A stretch of DNA of 64,000 bases from an uncultured Streptomyces sp. (lineage in GTDB: Bacteria > Actinomycetota > Actinomycetes > Streptomycetales > Streptomycetaceae). Shown here piece by piece: positions 16,308 to 24,389 of the stretch. The stretch's first letter is position 1. Every line of letters starts with the position of its first letter. The translations under genes were made by a program, and so were the position numbers. The stretch lies in contig NZ_CANLBS010000011.1 in NCBI RefSeq assembly GCF_947488945.1, forward strand, positions 124,001 through 188,000, in the 5' to 3' direction. A model generated the notes under the pieces. The model had not been told where the DNA came from. It was given only the letters and a program-made list of their open reading frames with translations, and did not search any database.

Positions 16308-16492
16308 TCGATCACAATGGCGTACGCAACCTCGCAGGACCGCTCGCTGGGCCCCGGTCCCGCCCGGTCCGCGCGGCCGGCCCGAGGGTCCGTCGACCCG
16401 GTCCGGACGTCGTGGGCGCGTCCGCCAGTACCGCAGCCTGTACCTGTCGTACCGCGTCCGTATCCGCGTCTGCATCCGCTCAGGGAGCGCCC

Positions 16493-17509
16493 GTGACCTC
16501 AGCCCCCCTCGCCGCCCGGCTGGCCTCCGCCGCCGGACCGCTCTTCTTCCCCGTCACCGCCTACGGGGCCGACGGCGCCGTGGACCTCGACGCGTTCCGC
16601 GCGCACGTGCGGGCCGGTGTCGACGCCGGGGCCGCAGCGGTCTTCGCCTGCTGCGGCACGGGCGAGTTCCACGCGCTCACCCCCGAGGAGTTCCGCCTGG
16701 TGGTGGCCGCCGCCGTCGAGGAGACCGCCGGGCAGGTGCCGGTGGTCGCCGGCGCCGGATACGGCACCGCGATCGCCGTCCAGTACGCGATCCTCGCCGA
16801 GGAGGCGGGGGCCGACGGCCTGCTGGCCATGCCTCCGTACCTGGTCGTCGCCGACCAGGCCGGGCTGCTGCGCCACTACCGGACGCTCGCCGCCGCCACC
16901 GGCCTGGACACCGTCGTCTACCAGCGCGACAACGTCGTCTTCACCCCGGAGACCGTCGTCGAGCTGGCCCGCACCCCCGGCGTCATCGGGCTCAAGGACG
17001 GACTCGGCGACCTCGACCTGATGCAGCGGATCGTCAGCGCCGTGCGCACCACGCTGCCGGGGCGGGACTTCCTCTACTTCAACGGCCTGCCCACCGCGGA
17101 GCTGACCGGGCCCGCCTACCGCGGCCTCGGCATCACCCTCTACTCGTCCGCCGTCTTCGCCTTCGCCCCGGACATCGCCCTCGCCTTCTACCGGGCGCTC
17201 GAATCCGGCGACACCGGCGTGGTCGACGCTCTCCTCGACCGCTTCTACCGGCCCCTGGTCGAGCTCCGCAACCGTGGCCGCGGCTACGCCGTCTCCCTGG
17301 TCAAGGCGGGGGTGCGGCTCGGCGGACTGGACGTCGGCGAGGTACGCAGCCCGCTCAGCGAACCGGCCCCGGAACACGTCGAGCGGCTGATCGAGATCGT
17401 CGCGGACGGCCGGGCGGTGCTGGCGGAACTGGACCCGCAGGCCCGCAAGGCGGTCGCCGCCACGGACGGTCCCGGCGCGTCCGCCCGGGGCGCGGGGGAG
17501 ACGGCATGA
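16493..17509 (+). CDS. kdgD: 5-dehydro-4-deoxyglucarate dehydratase
   Basis: 338 residues from a GTG at 16493 with AGGGAG upstream. It belongs to the DHDPS/N-acetylneuraminate lyase superfamily: GTGEFHALTPEE (55-66), catalytic Tyr143 (VVYQRDN) and Schiff-base Lys168 (VIGLKDGLGD). The KdgD subgroup decarboxylates and dehydrates 5-dehydro-4-deoxyglucarate to 2-oxoglutarate semialdehyde. The divergent udh and the ketoglutarate-semialdehyde dehydrogenase at 37 kb provide neighbouring steps, which supports this over DHDPS proper. The stop overlaps the next gene's ATG (ATGA), implying translational coupling. The last 25 residues are a low-complexity tail. Confidence 0.9.
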   Translation: MTSAPLAARLASAAGPLFFPVTAYGADGAVDLDAFRAHVRAGVDAGAAAVFACCGTGEFHALTPEEFRLVVAAAVEETAGQVPVVAGAGYGTAIAVQYAILAEEAGADGLLAMPPYLVVADQAGLLRHYRTLAAATGLDTVVYQRDNVVFTPETVVELARTPGVIGLKDGLGDLDLMQRIVSAVRTTLPGRDFLYFNGLPTAELTGPAYRGLGITLYSSAVFAFAPDIALAFYRALESGDTGVVDALLDRFYRPLVELRNRGRGYAVSLVKAGVRLGGLDVGEVRSPLSEPAPEHVERLIEIVADGRAVLAELDPQARKAVAATDGPGASARGAGETA

Positions 17510-18687
17510 AGACCTCCGCCTTCCTCTACCCGTGGGACGTCGTCGGCGACCCGGACGCGCCCGCCCGGATCGCCGCGCTCGGCGTCCGCCAGGTGACCCT
17601 CGCCTCCGCCTACCACTCCACCCGCGCGCTCACCCCGCGCCACCCGGCGACCCGGATCGTCACCGCGCCCCACGCGGCGGTGTACTACCCGCCGGACGAG
17701 AAGCACTGGGCCGGCCTCGGACTCACCCCCCACCGGCAGACCTGGACCGCGGGGGACGACCCGTTCGCCGTCGCGGCCGAGGCGCTGACCGACGCCGGTC
17801 TCGAAGTGCACAGTTGGGTGGTGCTCGCGCACAACTCCCGGATGGGGCAGGAGCATCCGGAGGCCTCGGTCGTCAACGCCTACGGCGACCGGTACGGCTG
17901 GGCTCCCTGCATCGCCCAGCCCGCCGTGCGGGACCATCTGGTGGCGCTCGCGGCGGAGGCGGCGGCCCGCCCCGGGGCGCGCGGCACGGAGCTGGAGTCC
18001 TGCGGCTGGTACGGCTTCGCGCACCTGCACGCCCACGACAAGGTCTCCGGCGTCGCCCTCGGCGACGCGGCGCAGTACCTGATGTCGCTCTGCTTCTGCC
18101 CGTCCTGCACCGACGGGTACGGCTCGGCCGGTCTCGACCCCGAGGAGCTGCGGGACGCCGTGCGGCGGGCCCTGGAGCCCGTCTGGGCCGGAGCCGGCGA
18201 CACCGGCGGCGGCTGGTCCGGCGTCGAGCGGCTGCTCGGCGCCGAACTCGCCGCGACCACCCTGCGGTACCGCACCGGGGTCGCCCGCGCCCTCCAGGAG
18301 GCCGCGGTGGGCGCGGTGCGCGCCGCCGCGCCCGACGACCGCTTCCAGGTGCTGCTGCACGCCGACCCGGCCCCCCACCGCACCGGTGCCAACGTCGGGG
18401 TCGACGCCGCGCACATCCTCTCGGTCGCGGACGGCGTGGTGCTGCCCTGCACCGGCGGCGACGCGGCGCGCGAGGCGGTGCTCACCCCGTTCGCCGGCCT
18501 GGCCGGGGTGCGTGCCGCCAACTTCGGCGTGGTCACCGGCATGGGCGGCAGCCCCGGCACGCTGGAGAGCGACGCGCGCCACGCCGCCTCGCTCGGCGCG
18601 GACCAACTGCGGCTCTACCACGCGGGTCTGGCCTCCGGGCCGGACCTGGAGGCCGTCGCCAGGGCGCTCTCCCGCCTCGCGCGATGA
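17506..18687 (+). CDS. Unknown protein translationally coupled to kdgD
   Basis: 393 residues, no signal peptide or membrane helix. The start ATG overlaps the kdgD stop by ATGA, so both are made together. The sequence reads like a TIM-barrel enzyme: an opening strand (SAFLYPWDVV), repeated strand-helix units, ESCGWYGFAHLHAHDK near 165-180 with several His/Glu/Asp candidates, a CFCPSC cluster near 197-202 that could bind metal, and late strands VLLHADPAPH and ANFGVVTGMG. I recall similar unannotated actinobacterial proteins that look like glycosidase-type barrels but I cannot name the family. Its coupling to kdgD suggests a role in uronate or aldarate metabolism, for example a lactonase or glycoside-cleaving step; this is inference. 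Confidence 0.82.
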   Translation: MKTSAFLYPWDVVGDPDAPARIAALGVRQVTLASAYHSTRALTPRHPATRIVTAPHAAVYYPPDEKHWAGLGLTPHRQTWTAGDDPFAVAAEALTDAGLEVHSWVVLAHNSRMGQEHPEASVVNAYGDRYGWAPCIAQPAVRDHLVALAAEAAARPGARGTELESCGWYGFAHLHAHDKVSGVALGDAAQYLMSLCFCPSCTDGYGSAGLDPEELRDAVRRALEPVWAGAGDTGGGWSGVERLLGAELAATTLRYRTGVARALQEAAVGAVRAAAPDDRFQVLLHADPAPHRTGANVGVDAAHILSVADGVVLPCTGGDAAREAVLTPFAGLAGVRAANFGVVTGMGGSPGTLESDARHAASLGADQLRLYHAGLASGPDLEAVARALSRLAR

Positions 18688-18692
18688 GCGGG

Positions 18693-18734
18693 GCCGGGCC
18701 GGACGCGCGCACCCGTGCGCCCGTCCGGCCCGGC
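18693..18734 (+). terminator. Terminator of the kdgD operon
   Basis: GCCGGGCCGGACG pairs with CGTCCGGCCCGGC over 13 bp; after one C-C mismatch, GCGCAC-CC-GTGCGC adds 6 bp at the tip. It starts six bases past the stop. Confidence 0.75.
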
Positions 18735-18945
18735 GTTCCGCCGGGGGCCGTACGGGCCGGACCGGGGCCGTACGGCCGCTTCGGCCTGCCCGGAAACAGG
18801 TCCGTCCGGATGCCTCCCGCCGCAGGTCGGGGCGGTGGACGGGCCGTCCGGCCGGCGCCCGTCCGACCCGGCGGACGGGCCAACTCCGTTGCACCCCGCA
18901 CCTTTTACTTCGGCGTACTCGACCGAAATTCTTTTGTTGGAAGCG

Positions 18946-18974
18946 TTGACGAAACATCCGGCCCGCTCTAGCTT
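18946..18974 (+). promoter_or_regulatory. Promoter of the gntR-DHDPS-ilvD operon
   Basis: TTGACG (18946-18951), 17 bases, TAGCTT (18969-18974). Same strength and spacing as the kdgD promoter. Confidence 0.65.
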
Positions 18975-18995
18975 CATCGCGTCGTACTTCGTACG

Positions 18996-19005
18996 TCATA
19001 TATGA
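18996..19005. promoter_or_regulatory. Candidate GntR operator
   Basis: TCATATATGA is a perfect 10-bp palindrome just downstream of the predicted start site, flanked by CGTACTTCGTACG. This is where an autorepressing FadR-type regulator would bind. Confidence 0.5.
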
Positions 19006-19039
19006 GACGCGATACGCGAGATGCGAGAGCCCGGCACCC

Positions 19040-19696
19040 ATGACCTTTGCGCCCACCCCGATCCCGTCCCGCACGCAGTTCGTGCTGGAAGCGGTCAAGC
19101 ACGCGATCCTCACCGGCCGGCTGACCCCGGGGCAGGCGCTCGTGGAGACCGAACTCGCCGCCCGCTTCGGGGTGTCGAAGACTCCCGTGCGGGAGGCCCT
19201 GAAGACGCTGGCGGGCACCGGGCTCGTGGTGATGAGCCAGTACAAGGGCGCCACCGTGCGGCTGGTGGACGCGGAGATGGCGCGGGAGGTGTACGACGTG
19301 CGACTGCTGCTGGAGCCGGAGGCGCTGCGCCGCACCATCGCTCGCGGGGCCTCGCTGGAGGCGGCCCAGGAGGCCCTGGAGCGCGCCGACTCGGCGGCCG
19401 ACAAGGCCGACCGGTCGCTCGCCAACCGGGACTTCCACCGGGCGCTCTACCTGCCCTGCGGCAACCCGCTGCTGGGCCGCATGCTCGACGAGGTCCGTGA
19501 CCAGGCCGCTCTCGTCTCGACCGTCGCCTGGACGGCCAACCCCTCGTGGGAGCGGGAGGCCGCCGAGCACCGGGAGATCCTGCGCCTCGCCCTCGGCGAC
19601 GACGCCACCGCCGCGGTGGCGGCGCTGCACGACCACATCGCGTCGTTCGTGCGCCGCGCCTTCCCCGACGACGTGGACGGGGGCGGGGCGGCGTGA
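19040..19696 (+). CDS. GntR/FadR-family regulator (FCD domain)
   Basis: 218 residues. The N-terminal winged helix (LTPGQALVETELAARFGVSK then TPVREALKTLAGTGLV) is a standard GntR domain. The all-helical C-terminal FCD domain keeps metal/ligand residues in NRDFHRALY, EHREIL and LHDHI. FadR-type regulators of this kind usually sense sugar acids or 2-keto acids and repress their own operon. It is the first gene before a DHDPS-family enzyme and an IlvD-family dehydratase, so it probably responds to an aldonate or its keto-deoxy product. The ATG at 19040 has only a weak GAGAG upstream. Confidence 0.9.
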   Translation: MTFAPTPIPSRTQFVLEAVKHAILTGRLTPGQALVETELAARFGVSKTPVREALKTLAGTGLVVMSQYKGATVRLVDAEMAREVYDVRLLLEPEALRRTIARGASLEAAQEALERADSAADKADRSLANRDFHRALYLPCGNPLLGRMLDEVRDQAALVSTVAWTANPSWEREAAEHREILRLALGDDATAAVAALHDHIASFVRRAFPDDVDGGGAA

Positions 19697-19728
19697 ACCA
19701 CCGGCTCACCGACGAAAGGCCAGTCCGT

Positions 19729-20631
19729 ATGGACCTCACCGCGCTCAAGGCGGCCCTCGCAGACGTCGTGGCGATCCCCGTGACCCCGTTCTCCGAGGAC
19801 GGCACGATCGACACCGCCACCCACCGCGCCCTGCTGCGCCGGATGCTGGACGGCGGCATCCGCGTCGTCACGCCGAACGGCAACACCGGCGAGTTCTACG
19901 CCCTCACCCCCGACGAGCGCAGAGCGGTCACCGAGCTGACCGTCGACGAGGTGGGCGACCGGGCCACCGTCCTGGTGGGCGTCGGCCACGACGTGCCGAC
20001 CGCCGTCGCCGCCGCCGAGCACGCCCGGGACGCGGGCGCCGCGATGGTGATGGTGCACCAGCCCGTCCACCCGTACGTCTCGCAGGAAGGCTGGGTCGAC
20101 TACCACCGGGCCGTCGCCGAGGCCGTGCCCGAGCTGGGCGTCGTGCCCTACGTCCGCAACCCGCTGCTCGCCGGCGAGCGGCTGGCCGACCTGGCCGACC
20201 GCTGCCCCAACGTCATCGGCGTGAAGTACGCGGTGCCGGACGCGGCCCGGTTCGGGGCGTTCGCCCGCGACGCCGGCCTGGAGCGCTTCGTCTGGATCGC
20301 CGGACTCGCCGAGCTCTACGCCCCCTCCTATTTCGCCACCGGCGCCACCGGCTTCACCTCCGGCCTGGTCAACGTCGCCCCCGGCGTCTCGCTCTCCATG
20401 CTGGAGGCGCTGCGGGCCGGCGACTACGCCGCCGCGATGAAGGTCTGGGAGTCCATCCGCCGCTTCGAGGAGCTGCGCGCGGCCCGCCAGTCCGCCGACA
20501 ACGTCACCGTGGTCAAGGAGGCGCTCGCCGCCCTCGGGCTGTGCCGCCGCGAGGTGCGCGCCCCCAGCCGGGTGCTGCCCGAGGCTCAGCGCGCCGAAGT
20601 GGCCGCCGAGATCGCCGGGTGGTCGATATGA
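19729..20631 (+). CDS. DHDPS-family sugar-acid dehydratase/aldolase (2-keto-3-deoxyarabonate dehydratase-type)
   Basis: 300 residues from an ATG preceded by GAAAGG. Superfamily residues are present: GNTGEFYALTPDE (51-63), Tyr141 (VVPYVRN) and Schiff-base Lys166 (VIGVKYAVPD). It is a second, diverged paralogue of the KdgD enzyme in the same island. Its stop overlaps the ATG of an IlvD/Edd dehydratase (ATGA). In oxidative L-arabinose pathways, an IlvD-type arabonate dehydratase feeds 2-keto-3-deoxyarabonate to a DHDPS-type dehydratase that yields 2-oxoglutarate semialdehyde; that is my preferred reading. An aldolase acting on a keto-deoxy sugar acid is the main alternative. Confidence 0.82.
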   Translation: MDLTALKAALADVVAIPVTPFSEDGTIDTATHRALLRRMLDGGIRVVTPNGNTGEFYALTPDERRAVTELTVDEVGDRATVLVGVGHDVPTAVAAAEHARDAGAAMVMVHQPVHPYVSQEGWVDYHRAVAEAVPELGVVPYVRNPLLAGERLADLADRCPNVIGVKYAVPDAARFGAFARDAGLERFVWIAGLAELYAPSYFATGATGFTSGLVNVAPGVSLSMLEALRAGDYAAAMKVWESIRRFEELRAARQSADNVTVVKEALAALGLCRREVRAPSRVLPEAQRAEVAAEIAGWSI

Positions 20632-22352
20632 GCCGCATCGCCCCCGAGGGACTGCGCAGCCACCAGTGGTTCGGCACCGACGGGATCCGCTCCTTCAGCC
20701 ACAAGGCCCGTACCCGGCAGCTCGGTTACCTGCCCGAGGAGCACCTCGGCAAGCCGGTCGTGGCCGTGCTGAACACCTGGTCCGACATCAACCCCTGCCA
20801 CGTCCACCTGCGGGACCGCGCGCAGGCGGTCAAACGCGGGGTGTGGCAGGCCGGCGGCTTCCCGCTCGAATTCCCCGTCTCCACCCTGTCGGAGACGTTC
20901 CAGAAGCCGACCCCGATGCTCTACCGCAACATGCTGGCGATGGAGACCGAGGAGCTGCTGCGCTCCTACCCGGTGGACGGCGTGGTGCTGCTCGGCGGCT
21001 GCGACAAGTCGACGCCCGCGCTGCTGATGGGCGCCGCCAGCGTCGACCTGCCGACCGTGTTCGTGCCGGCCGGGCCGATGCTGCCGGGCCACTGGCGCAA
21101 CGAGGTCCTCGGCTCCGGCACCGACATGTGGAAGTACTGGGACGACAAGCGGGCCGGACTCATCGGCGACTGCGAGATGGGCGAACTGGAGAACGGGCTC
21201 GCCCGCTCCCCGGGCCACTGCATGACGATGGGAACCGCCTCCACCCTCACCGCCGCCGCCGAGGTGCTCGGCGTCACCGTGCCGGGCGCCTCCTCCATCC
21301 CCGCGGTCGACTCCGGCCACGAGCGGATGGCGGCCCGGTCCGGGCTCCGCATCGTCGAACTGGTGTGGCAGCAGCTCACACTGTCGAAGATCCTGACCGC
21401 GGAGGCGTACGAGGACGCGGTCGCCACCGTGCTGGCGCTCGGCGGCTCCACCAACGCCGTGATCCACCTCATCGCCATGGCGGGCCGCTCCGGCGTCAAG
21501 CTCACCCTGGACGACTTCGACCGGATCGCCCGCACGGTCCCGGTCCTCGCCAACCTCCGCCCCGGCGGGAAGTACCTCATGGAGGACTTCCACTTCGCGG
21601 GCGGGCTGCCCGGCTTCCTGTCCCGGCTCACCGACGTGCTCCACCTCGACCGGCCGACGGTCGCGCACTCCTCGATGCGCGAGCAGCTCGACGGGGCGCA
21701 GGTGCACAACGCCGAGGTGATCCGCGAGCGCGAGAACCCGCTGGCGGCCGAGGGCGGCGTCGCGGTGCTGCGCGGCAACCTCTGCCCGGACGGCGCGGTG
21801 ATCAAGCACATCGCCGCCGAGCCGCACCTGCTGACCCACACCGGACCCGCGGTCGTCTTCGACGACTACCGGGAGATGCAGCGCACCATCAACGACCCGG
21901 CGCTCGCCCTCACCCCCGACCACGTGCTGGTGCTGCGCAACGCGGGCCCCCAGGGCGGCCCGGGGATGCCCGAGTACGGCATGCTGCCGATCCCGGACTA
22001 CCTGCTGAAGCAGGGTGTGCGCGACATGGTGCGGATCTCCGACGCCCGGATGAGCGGCACGAGTTACGGGGCGTGCGTGCTGCACGTCGCGCCCGAGTCG
22101 TTCGTCGGCGGGCCGCTCGCCCTGGTCCGCACCGGCGACCTCATCACCCTGGACGTGCCGGGCCGGACCCTGCGCCTCGAGGTGGACGAAGAGGAGCTGG
22201 ACGCGCGCCGGGCCGCGTGGACCGCGCCGCCGCCGCGCTACGGACGCGGCTACGGGGCGCTGTACCAGGACCAGATCACCCAGGCCGACACCGGCTGCGA
22301 CTTCACCTTCCTGTCGCGGCAGGGGGACGTGCCCGACGCGTACGCCGGCTGA
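20628..22352 (+). CDS. IlvD/Edd-family sugar-acid dehydratase (L-arabonate dehydratase-type)
   Basis: 574 residues. The family's iron-sulfur ligands are visible: Cys57 (NTWSDINPCHVHL), Cys125 (LLGGCDKSTPALLMG) and Cys198 (SPGHCMTMGTAST). Length, the early GTDGIRSFSHKARTR segment and PAVDSGHERMAARSG fit the pentonate/hexonate dehydratase branch rather than dihydroxyacid dehydratase of branched-chain amino-acid synthesis. It removes water from an aldonate to give a 2-keto-3-deoxy acid, cytoplasmic. Coupled by ATGA to the DHDPS-family gene, under GntR control. No other candidate galactarate dehydratase occurs in the window, so a galactarate-dehydratase role is an open alternative. Confidence 0.87.
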   Translation: MSRIAPEGLRSHQWFGTDGIRSFSHKARTRQLGYLPEEHLGKPVVAVLNTWSDINPCHVHLRDRAQAVKRGVWQAGGFPLEFPVSTLSETFQKPTPMLYRNMLAMETEELLRSYPVDGVVLLGGCDKSTPALLMGAASVDLPTVFVPAGPMLPGHWRNEVLGSGTDMWKYWDDKRAGLIGDCEMGELENGLARSPGHCMTMGTASTLTAAAEVLGVTVPGASSIPAVDSGHERMAARSGLRIVELVWQQLTLSKILTAEAYEDAVATVLALGGSTNAVIHLIAMAGRSGVKLTLDDFDRIARTVPVLANLRPGGKYLMEDFHFAGGLPGFLSRLTDVLHLDRPTVAHSSMREQLDGAQVHNAEVIRERENPLAAEGGVAVLRGNLCPDGAVIKHIAAEPHLLTHTGPAVVFDDYREMQRTINDPALALTPDHVLVLRNAGPQGGPGMPEYGMLPIPDYLLKQGVRDMVRISDARMSGTSYGACVLHVAPESFVGGPLALVRTGDLITLDVPGRTLRLEVDEEELDARRAAWTAPPPRYGRGYGALYQDQITQADTGCDFTFLSRQGDVPDAYAG

Positions 22353-22404
22353 GCCGGACCCCGGCATTCGGCGCCCCCGTCGACCGGTTCACCGATCGAT
22401 GCGT

Positions 22405-22417
22405 GGAAAGCGCTTGC
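22405..22417. promoter_or_regulatory. LacI-type operator candidate before the permease operon
   Basis: GGAAAGCGCTTGC contains the perfect 8-bp palindrome AAGCGCTT (22408-22415) with a central CG, the usual layout of LacI/GalR-family operators. It lies 77 bases before the first permease gene. No lacI-type gene is present in the window. Confidence 0.5.
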
Positions 22418-22493
22418 TACACCCCGCACCACCCGCACCGTGCCAGGCAAGTCCCGAGCGAAGCCGGGCAACACGAGAGAACGGAGAGGTGTC

Positions 22494-23426
22494 ATGGCCC
22501 AAGCAACAGCCGTGGCCACAACGCCGAAGGTGCCCAAGAAGCGCCGTTCGGCGACCCCCCGCACACTGCCGTACCTGCTGATCGCCCCGGCCGGGCTGCT
22601 GATGCTGGGCTTCATCGCCTATCCGGTGATCAGCGTCTTCTACTACAGCCTGCAGAACTACAACGTCACCAAGCCCTGGCGGAACGGCTTCGCCGGCTTC
22701 GACAACTTCACCCGCATCTTCACCGAGGACGAGCAGTTCTGGCCGACCCTCGGCTTCAGCGCCCAGTGGGTGGTCACGCAGGTCTCCCTCCAGCTCGTGC
22801 TCGGCCTGGCGCTCGCCCTGATCGTCAACCAGAGCTTCATCGGCCGCGGCATCTCCCGCGCCATGGTGTTCTCCCCGTGGGCCGTCTCCGGCGTCCTCAC
22901 CAGCACCATCTGGATCCTGCTCTACAACTCCTCGACCGGCTTCAGCCGTTACCTCGCGGACGCCGGAATCGGGGAGTACGGCACCTCGGTCCTCTCCGAC
23001 ACCGGCACCGTCTTCTGGGCCGCCACCGTCACCGAACTCTGGCGCGGCGTCCCCTTCTTCGCCATCCTCATCCTCGCCGACCTCCAGTCCGTCTCCAAGG
23101 AGCTGTACGAGGCGGCCTCGGTGGACGGCGCGGGACGGATGCGCCAGTTCTTCCACATCACCCTGCCGCACCTGCGCGACGCGATCATCCTCTCCACGCT
23201 GCTGCGCGCGGTCTGGGAGTTCAACAACGTCGACCTGCTGTACACCCTCACCGGCGGCGGACCGGCGGGCGAGACCACCACCCTGCCCCTGTACGTCGCC
23301 AACACCGGCATCGAGGGACACGACTTCGGTTACGCGTCCGCGCTCACCACCGTCGCCTTCGTGATCCTGCTGTTCTGCTCGATCGTCTATCTGCGCCTGA
23401 GCAAATTCGGAGGCGACCGCACGTGA
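22494..23426 (+). CDS. Sugar ABC transporter permease, MalF-type
   Basis: 310 residues, six membrane segments. The cytoplasmic EAA loop ELYEAASVDGAGRMRQFFHITLPHLRD is diagnostic of binding-protein-dependent sugar permeases and contacts the ATPase. GGAGAGG precedes the ATG. It opens a long operon through 32979 that encodes its partner permease, four intracellular or secreted pectin enzymes and the binding protein, so pectin-derived oligosaccharides are the inferred cargo. The stop overlaps the next gene's GTG (GTGA). No ATP-binding subunit is encoded nearby. Confidence 0.92.
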   Translation: MAQATAVATTPKVPKKRRSATPRTLPYLLIAPAGLLMLGFIAYPVISVFYYSLQNYNVTKPWRNGFAGFDNFTRIFTEDEQFWPTLGFSAQWVVTQVSLQLVLGLALALIVNQSFIGRGISRAMVFSPWAVSGVLTSTIWILLYNSSTGFSRYLADAGIGEYGTSVLSDTGTVFWAATVTELWRGVPFFAILILADLQSVSKELYEAASVDGAGRMRQFFHITLPHLRDAIILSTLLRAVWEFNNVDLLYTLTGGGPAGETTTLPLYVANTGIEGHDFGYASALTTVAFVILLFCSIVYLRLSKFGGDRT

Positions 23427-24337
23427 CCGCCGCACTGGCCGAGAAGCACGGCACCGACACCGCCGTACCCGCCCGGGGCGCCACGCCGCCACCGGCCGCC
23501 CCCAAGCGCCGCGGGCGCGAGCGCGCCTTCGACGACGTGCCCCGCTGGCAGATCTACCTGCCGCTCGGCATCTACCTCCTGTTCACCCTCATCCCGTTCT
23601 ACTGGATGCTCCTCTTCGCGGTCCGTCCCACCGGCTCCACCTCGCTGGTGCCCTGGCCGATGACGGGGGAGCACTTCACCAAAGTCTGGACCGAGCGCAG
23701 CTTCGCCACGTTCTTCCAGAACAGCATGATCGTCGGCATCGCCACCCTGGTCGCCACCACCCTGGTGGCGCTGGCCGGCGGATACGCGCTCGCCCGGTTC
23801 GACTTCAAGATCAAGGGCGCCTTCATGCTGGCGCTGCTCTGCTCCCAGTTCATTCCGGGCGCGTTGATGCTGGTGCCGCTCTTCGAGATCTTCAAGAACC
23901 TCCAGATGATCAACTCCCTCGGGAGCGTGGTCATCGCCGAGACGGTCTTCCAGCTCCCGCTGTCGATCATCCTGATCAGCGGCTTCATCAAGAACGTCCC
24001 GGTGACCCTCGAAGAGGCCGCCTGGGTGGACGGGTGCTCCCGCTTCCGCGCCTTCTGCGCCGTCGTCCTGCCGCTGCTGCGGCCCGGACTCATCGCCGTC
24101 GGCTCCTTCGCCTTCGTGCACAGCTGGAACCACTTCCTGTTCGCCCTGATGTTCCTCAGCGAGCAGGACAAGCAGACGATCCCGGTCGGGCTCAACACCC
24201 TCATCGGCGCCGACAGCGTCGACCTGGGCGCGCTCGCCGCCGGCGGTGTCATCGCCGCCGTCCCCGTGGTGGTCGTCTTCGCCTTCATCCAGAAGTGGCT
24301 CATCACCGGCTTCAGCGCCGGCGCCGTGAAGGGCTGA
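23423..24337 (+). CDS. Sugar ABC transporter permease, MalG-type
   Basis: 304 residues, six membrane segments after a 40-residue cytosolic tail. The EAA loop reads VTLEEAAWVDGCSRFRAFCAVVLP. MalG-like C-terminus. Starts at a GTG overlapping the preceding stop, so the two permeases are made in step. Forms the membrane channel with the upstream permease and receives cargo from the lipoprotein encoded at 29.2 kb, which is separated from the permeases by four enzyme genes, an uncommon gene order. Confidence 0.92.
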   Translation: MTAALAEKHGTDTAVPARGATPPPAAPKRRGRERAFDDVPRWQIYLPLGIYLLFTLIPFYWMLLFAVRPTGSTSLVPWPMTGEHFTKVWTERSFATFFQNSMIVGIATLVATTLVALAGGYALARFDFKIKGAFMLALLCSQFIPGALMLVPLFEIFKNLQMINSLGSVVIAETVFQLPLSIILISGFIKNVPVTLEEAAWVDGCSRFRAFCAVVLPLLRPGLIAVGSFAFVHSWNHFLFALMFLSEQDKQTIPVGLNTLIGADSVDLGALAAGGVIAAVPVVVVFAFIQKWLITGFSAGAVKG

Positions 24338-24389
24338 TCCTCATGACCGCACCACGACGACAGGCCCGCCGGGCCGCAGGGAGGGCCGG

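Larger units (their letters stand above)
16079..16492. other. udh-kdgD divergent control region
   Basis: This 414-bp gap has no gene. It contains two outward-facing promoters, each with a 17-base spacer, and two copies of a TTCAC-N4-GTGGA element, one at each predicted start site. The predicted kdgD leader is about 200 nt and the udh leader about 70 nt. Confidence 0.7.
18688..19039. other. Gene-free interval with terminator and gntR promoter
   Basis: No gene here. From left to right it holds a long two-part hairpin behind the kdgD operon, a G/C-rich stretch with repeated GGCCGTACGG, then an AT-richer promoter and a palindromic operator candidate directly before the gntR gene. Confidence 0.6.

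Noticed and set aside
20628..22352. Dihydroxyacid dehydratase of branched-chain amino-acid synthesis
   Set aside because: Coupling to a DHDPS-family gene and GntR control within the pectin island fit a sugar-acid dehydratase; no other branched-chain gene is nearby.
20666..24337. 1223-codon plus-strand open frame
   Set aside because: It runs out of frame through the IlvD-type and both permease genes, with an Arg/Pro/His-rich composition; only its last part is the real MalG-type permease, which starts at 23423.
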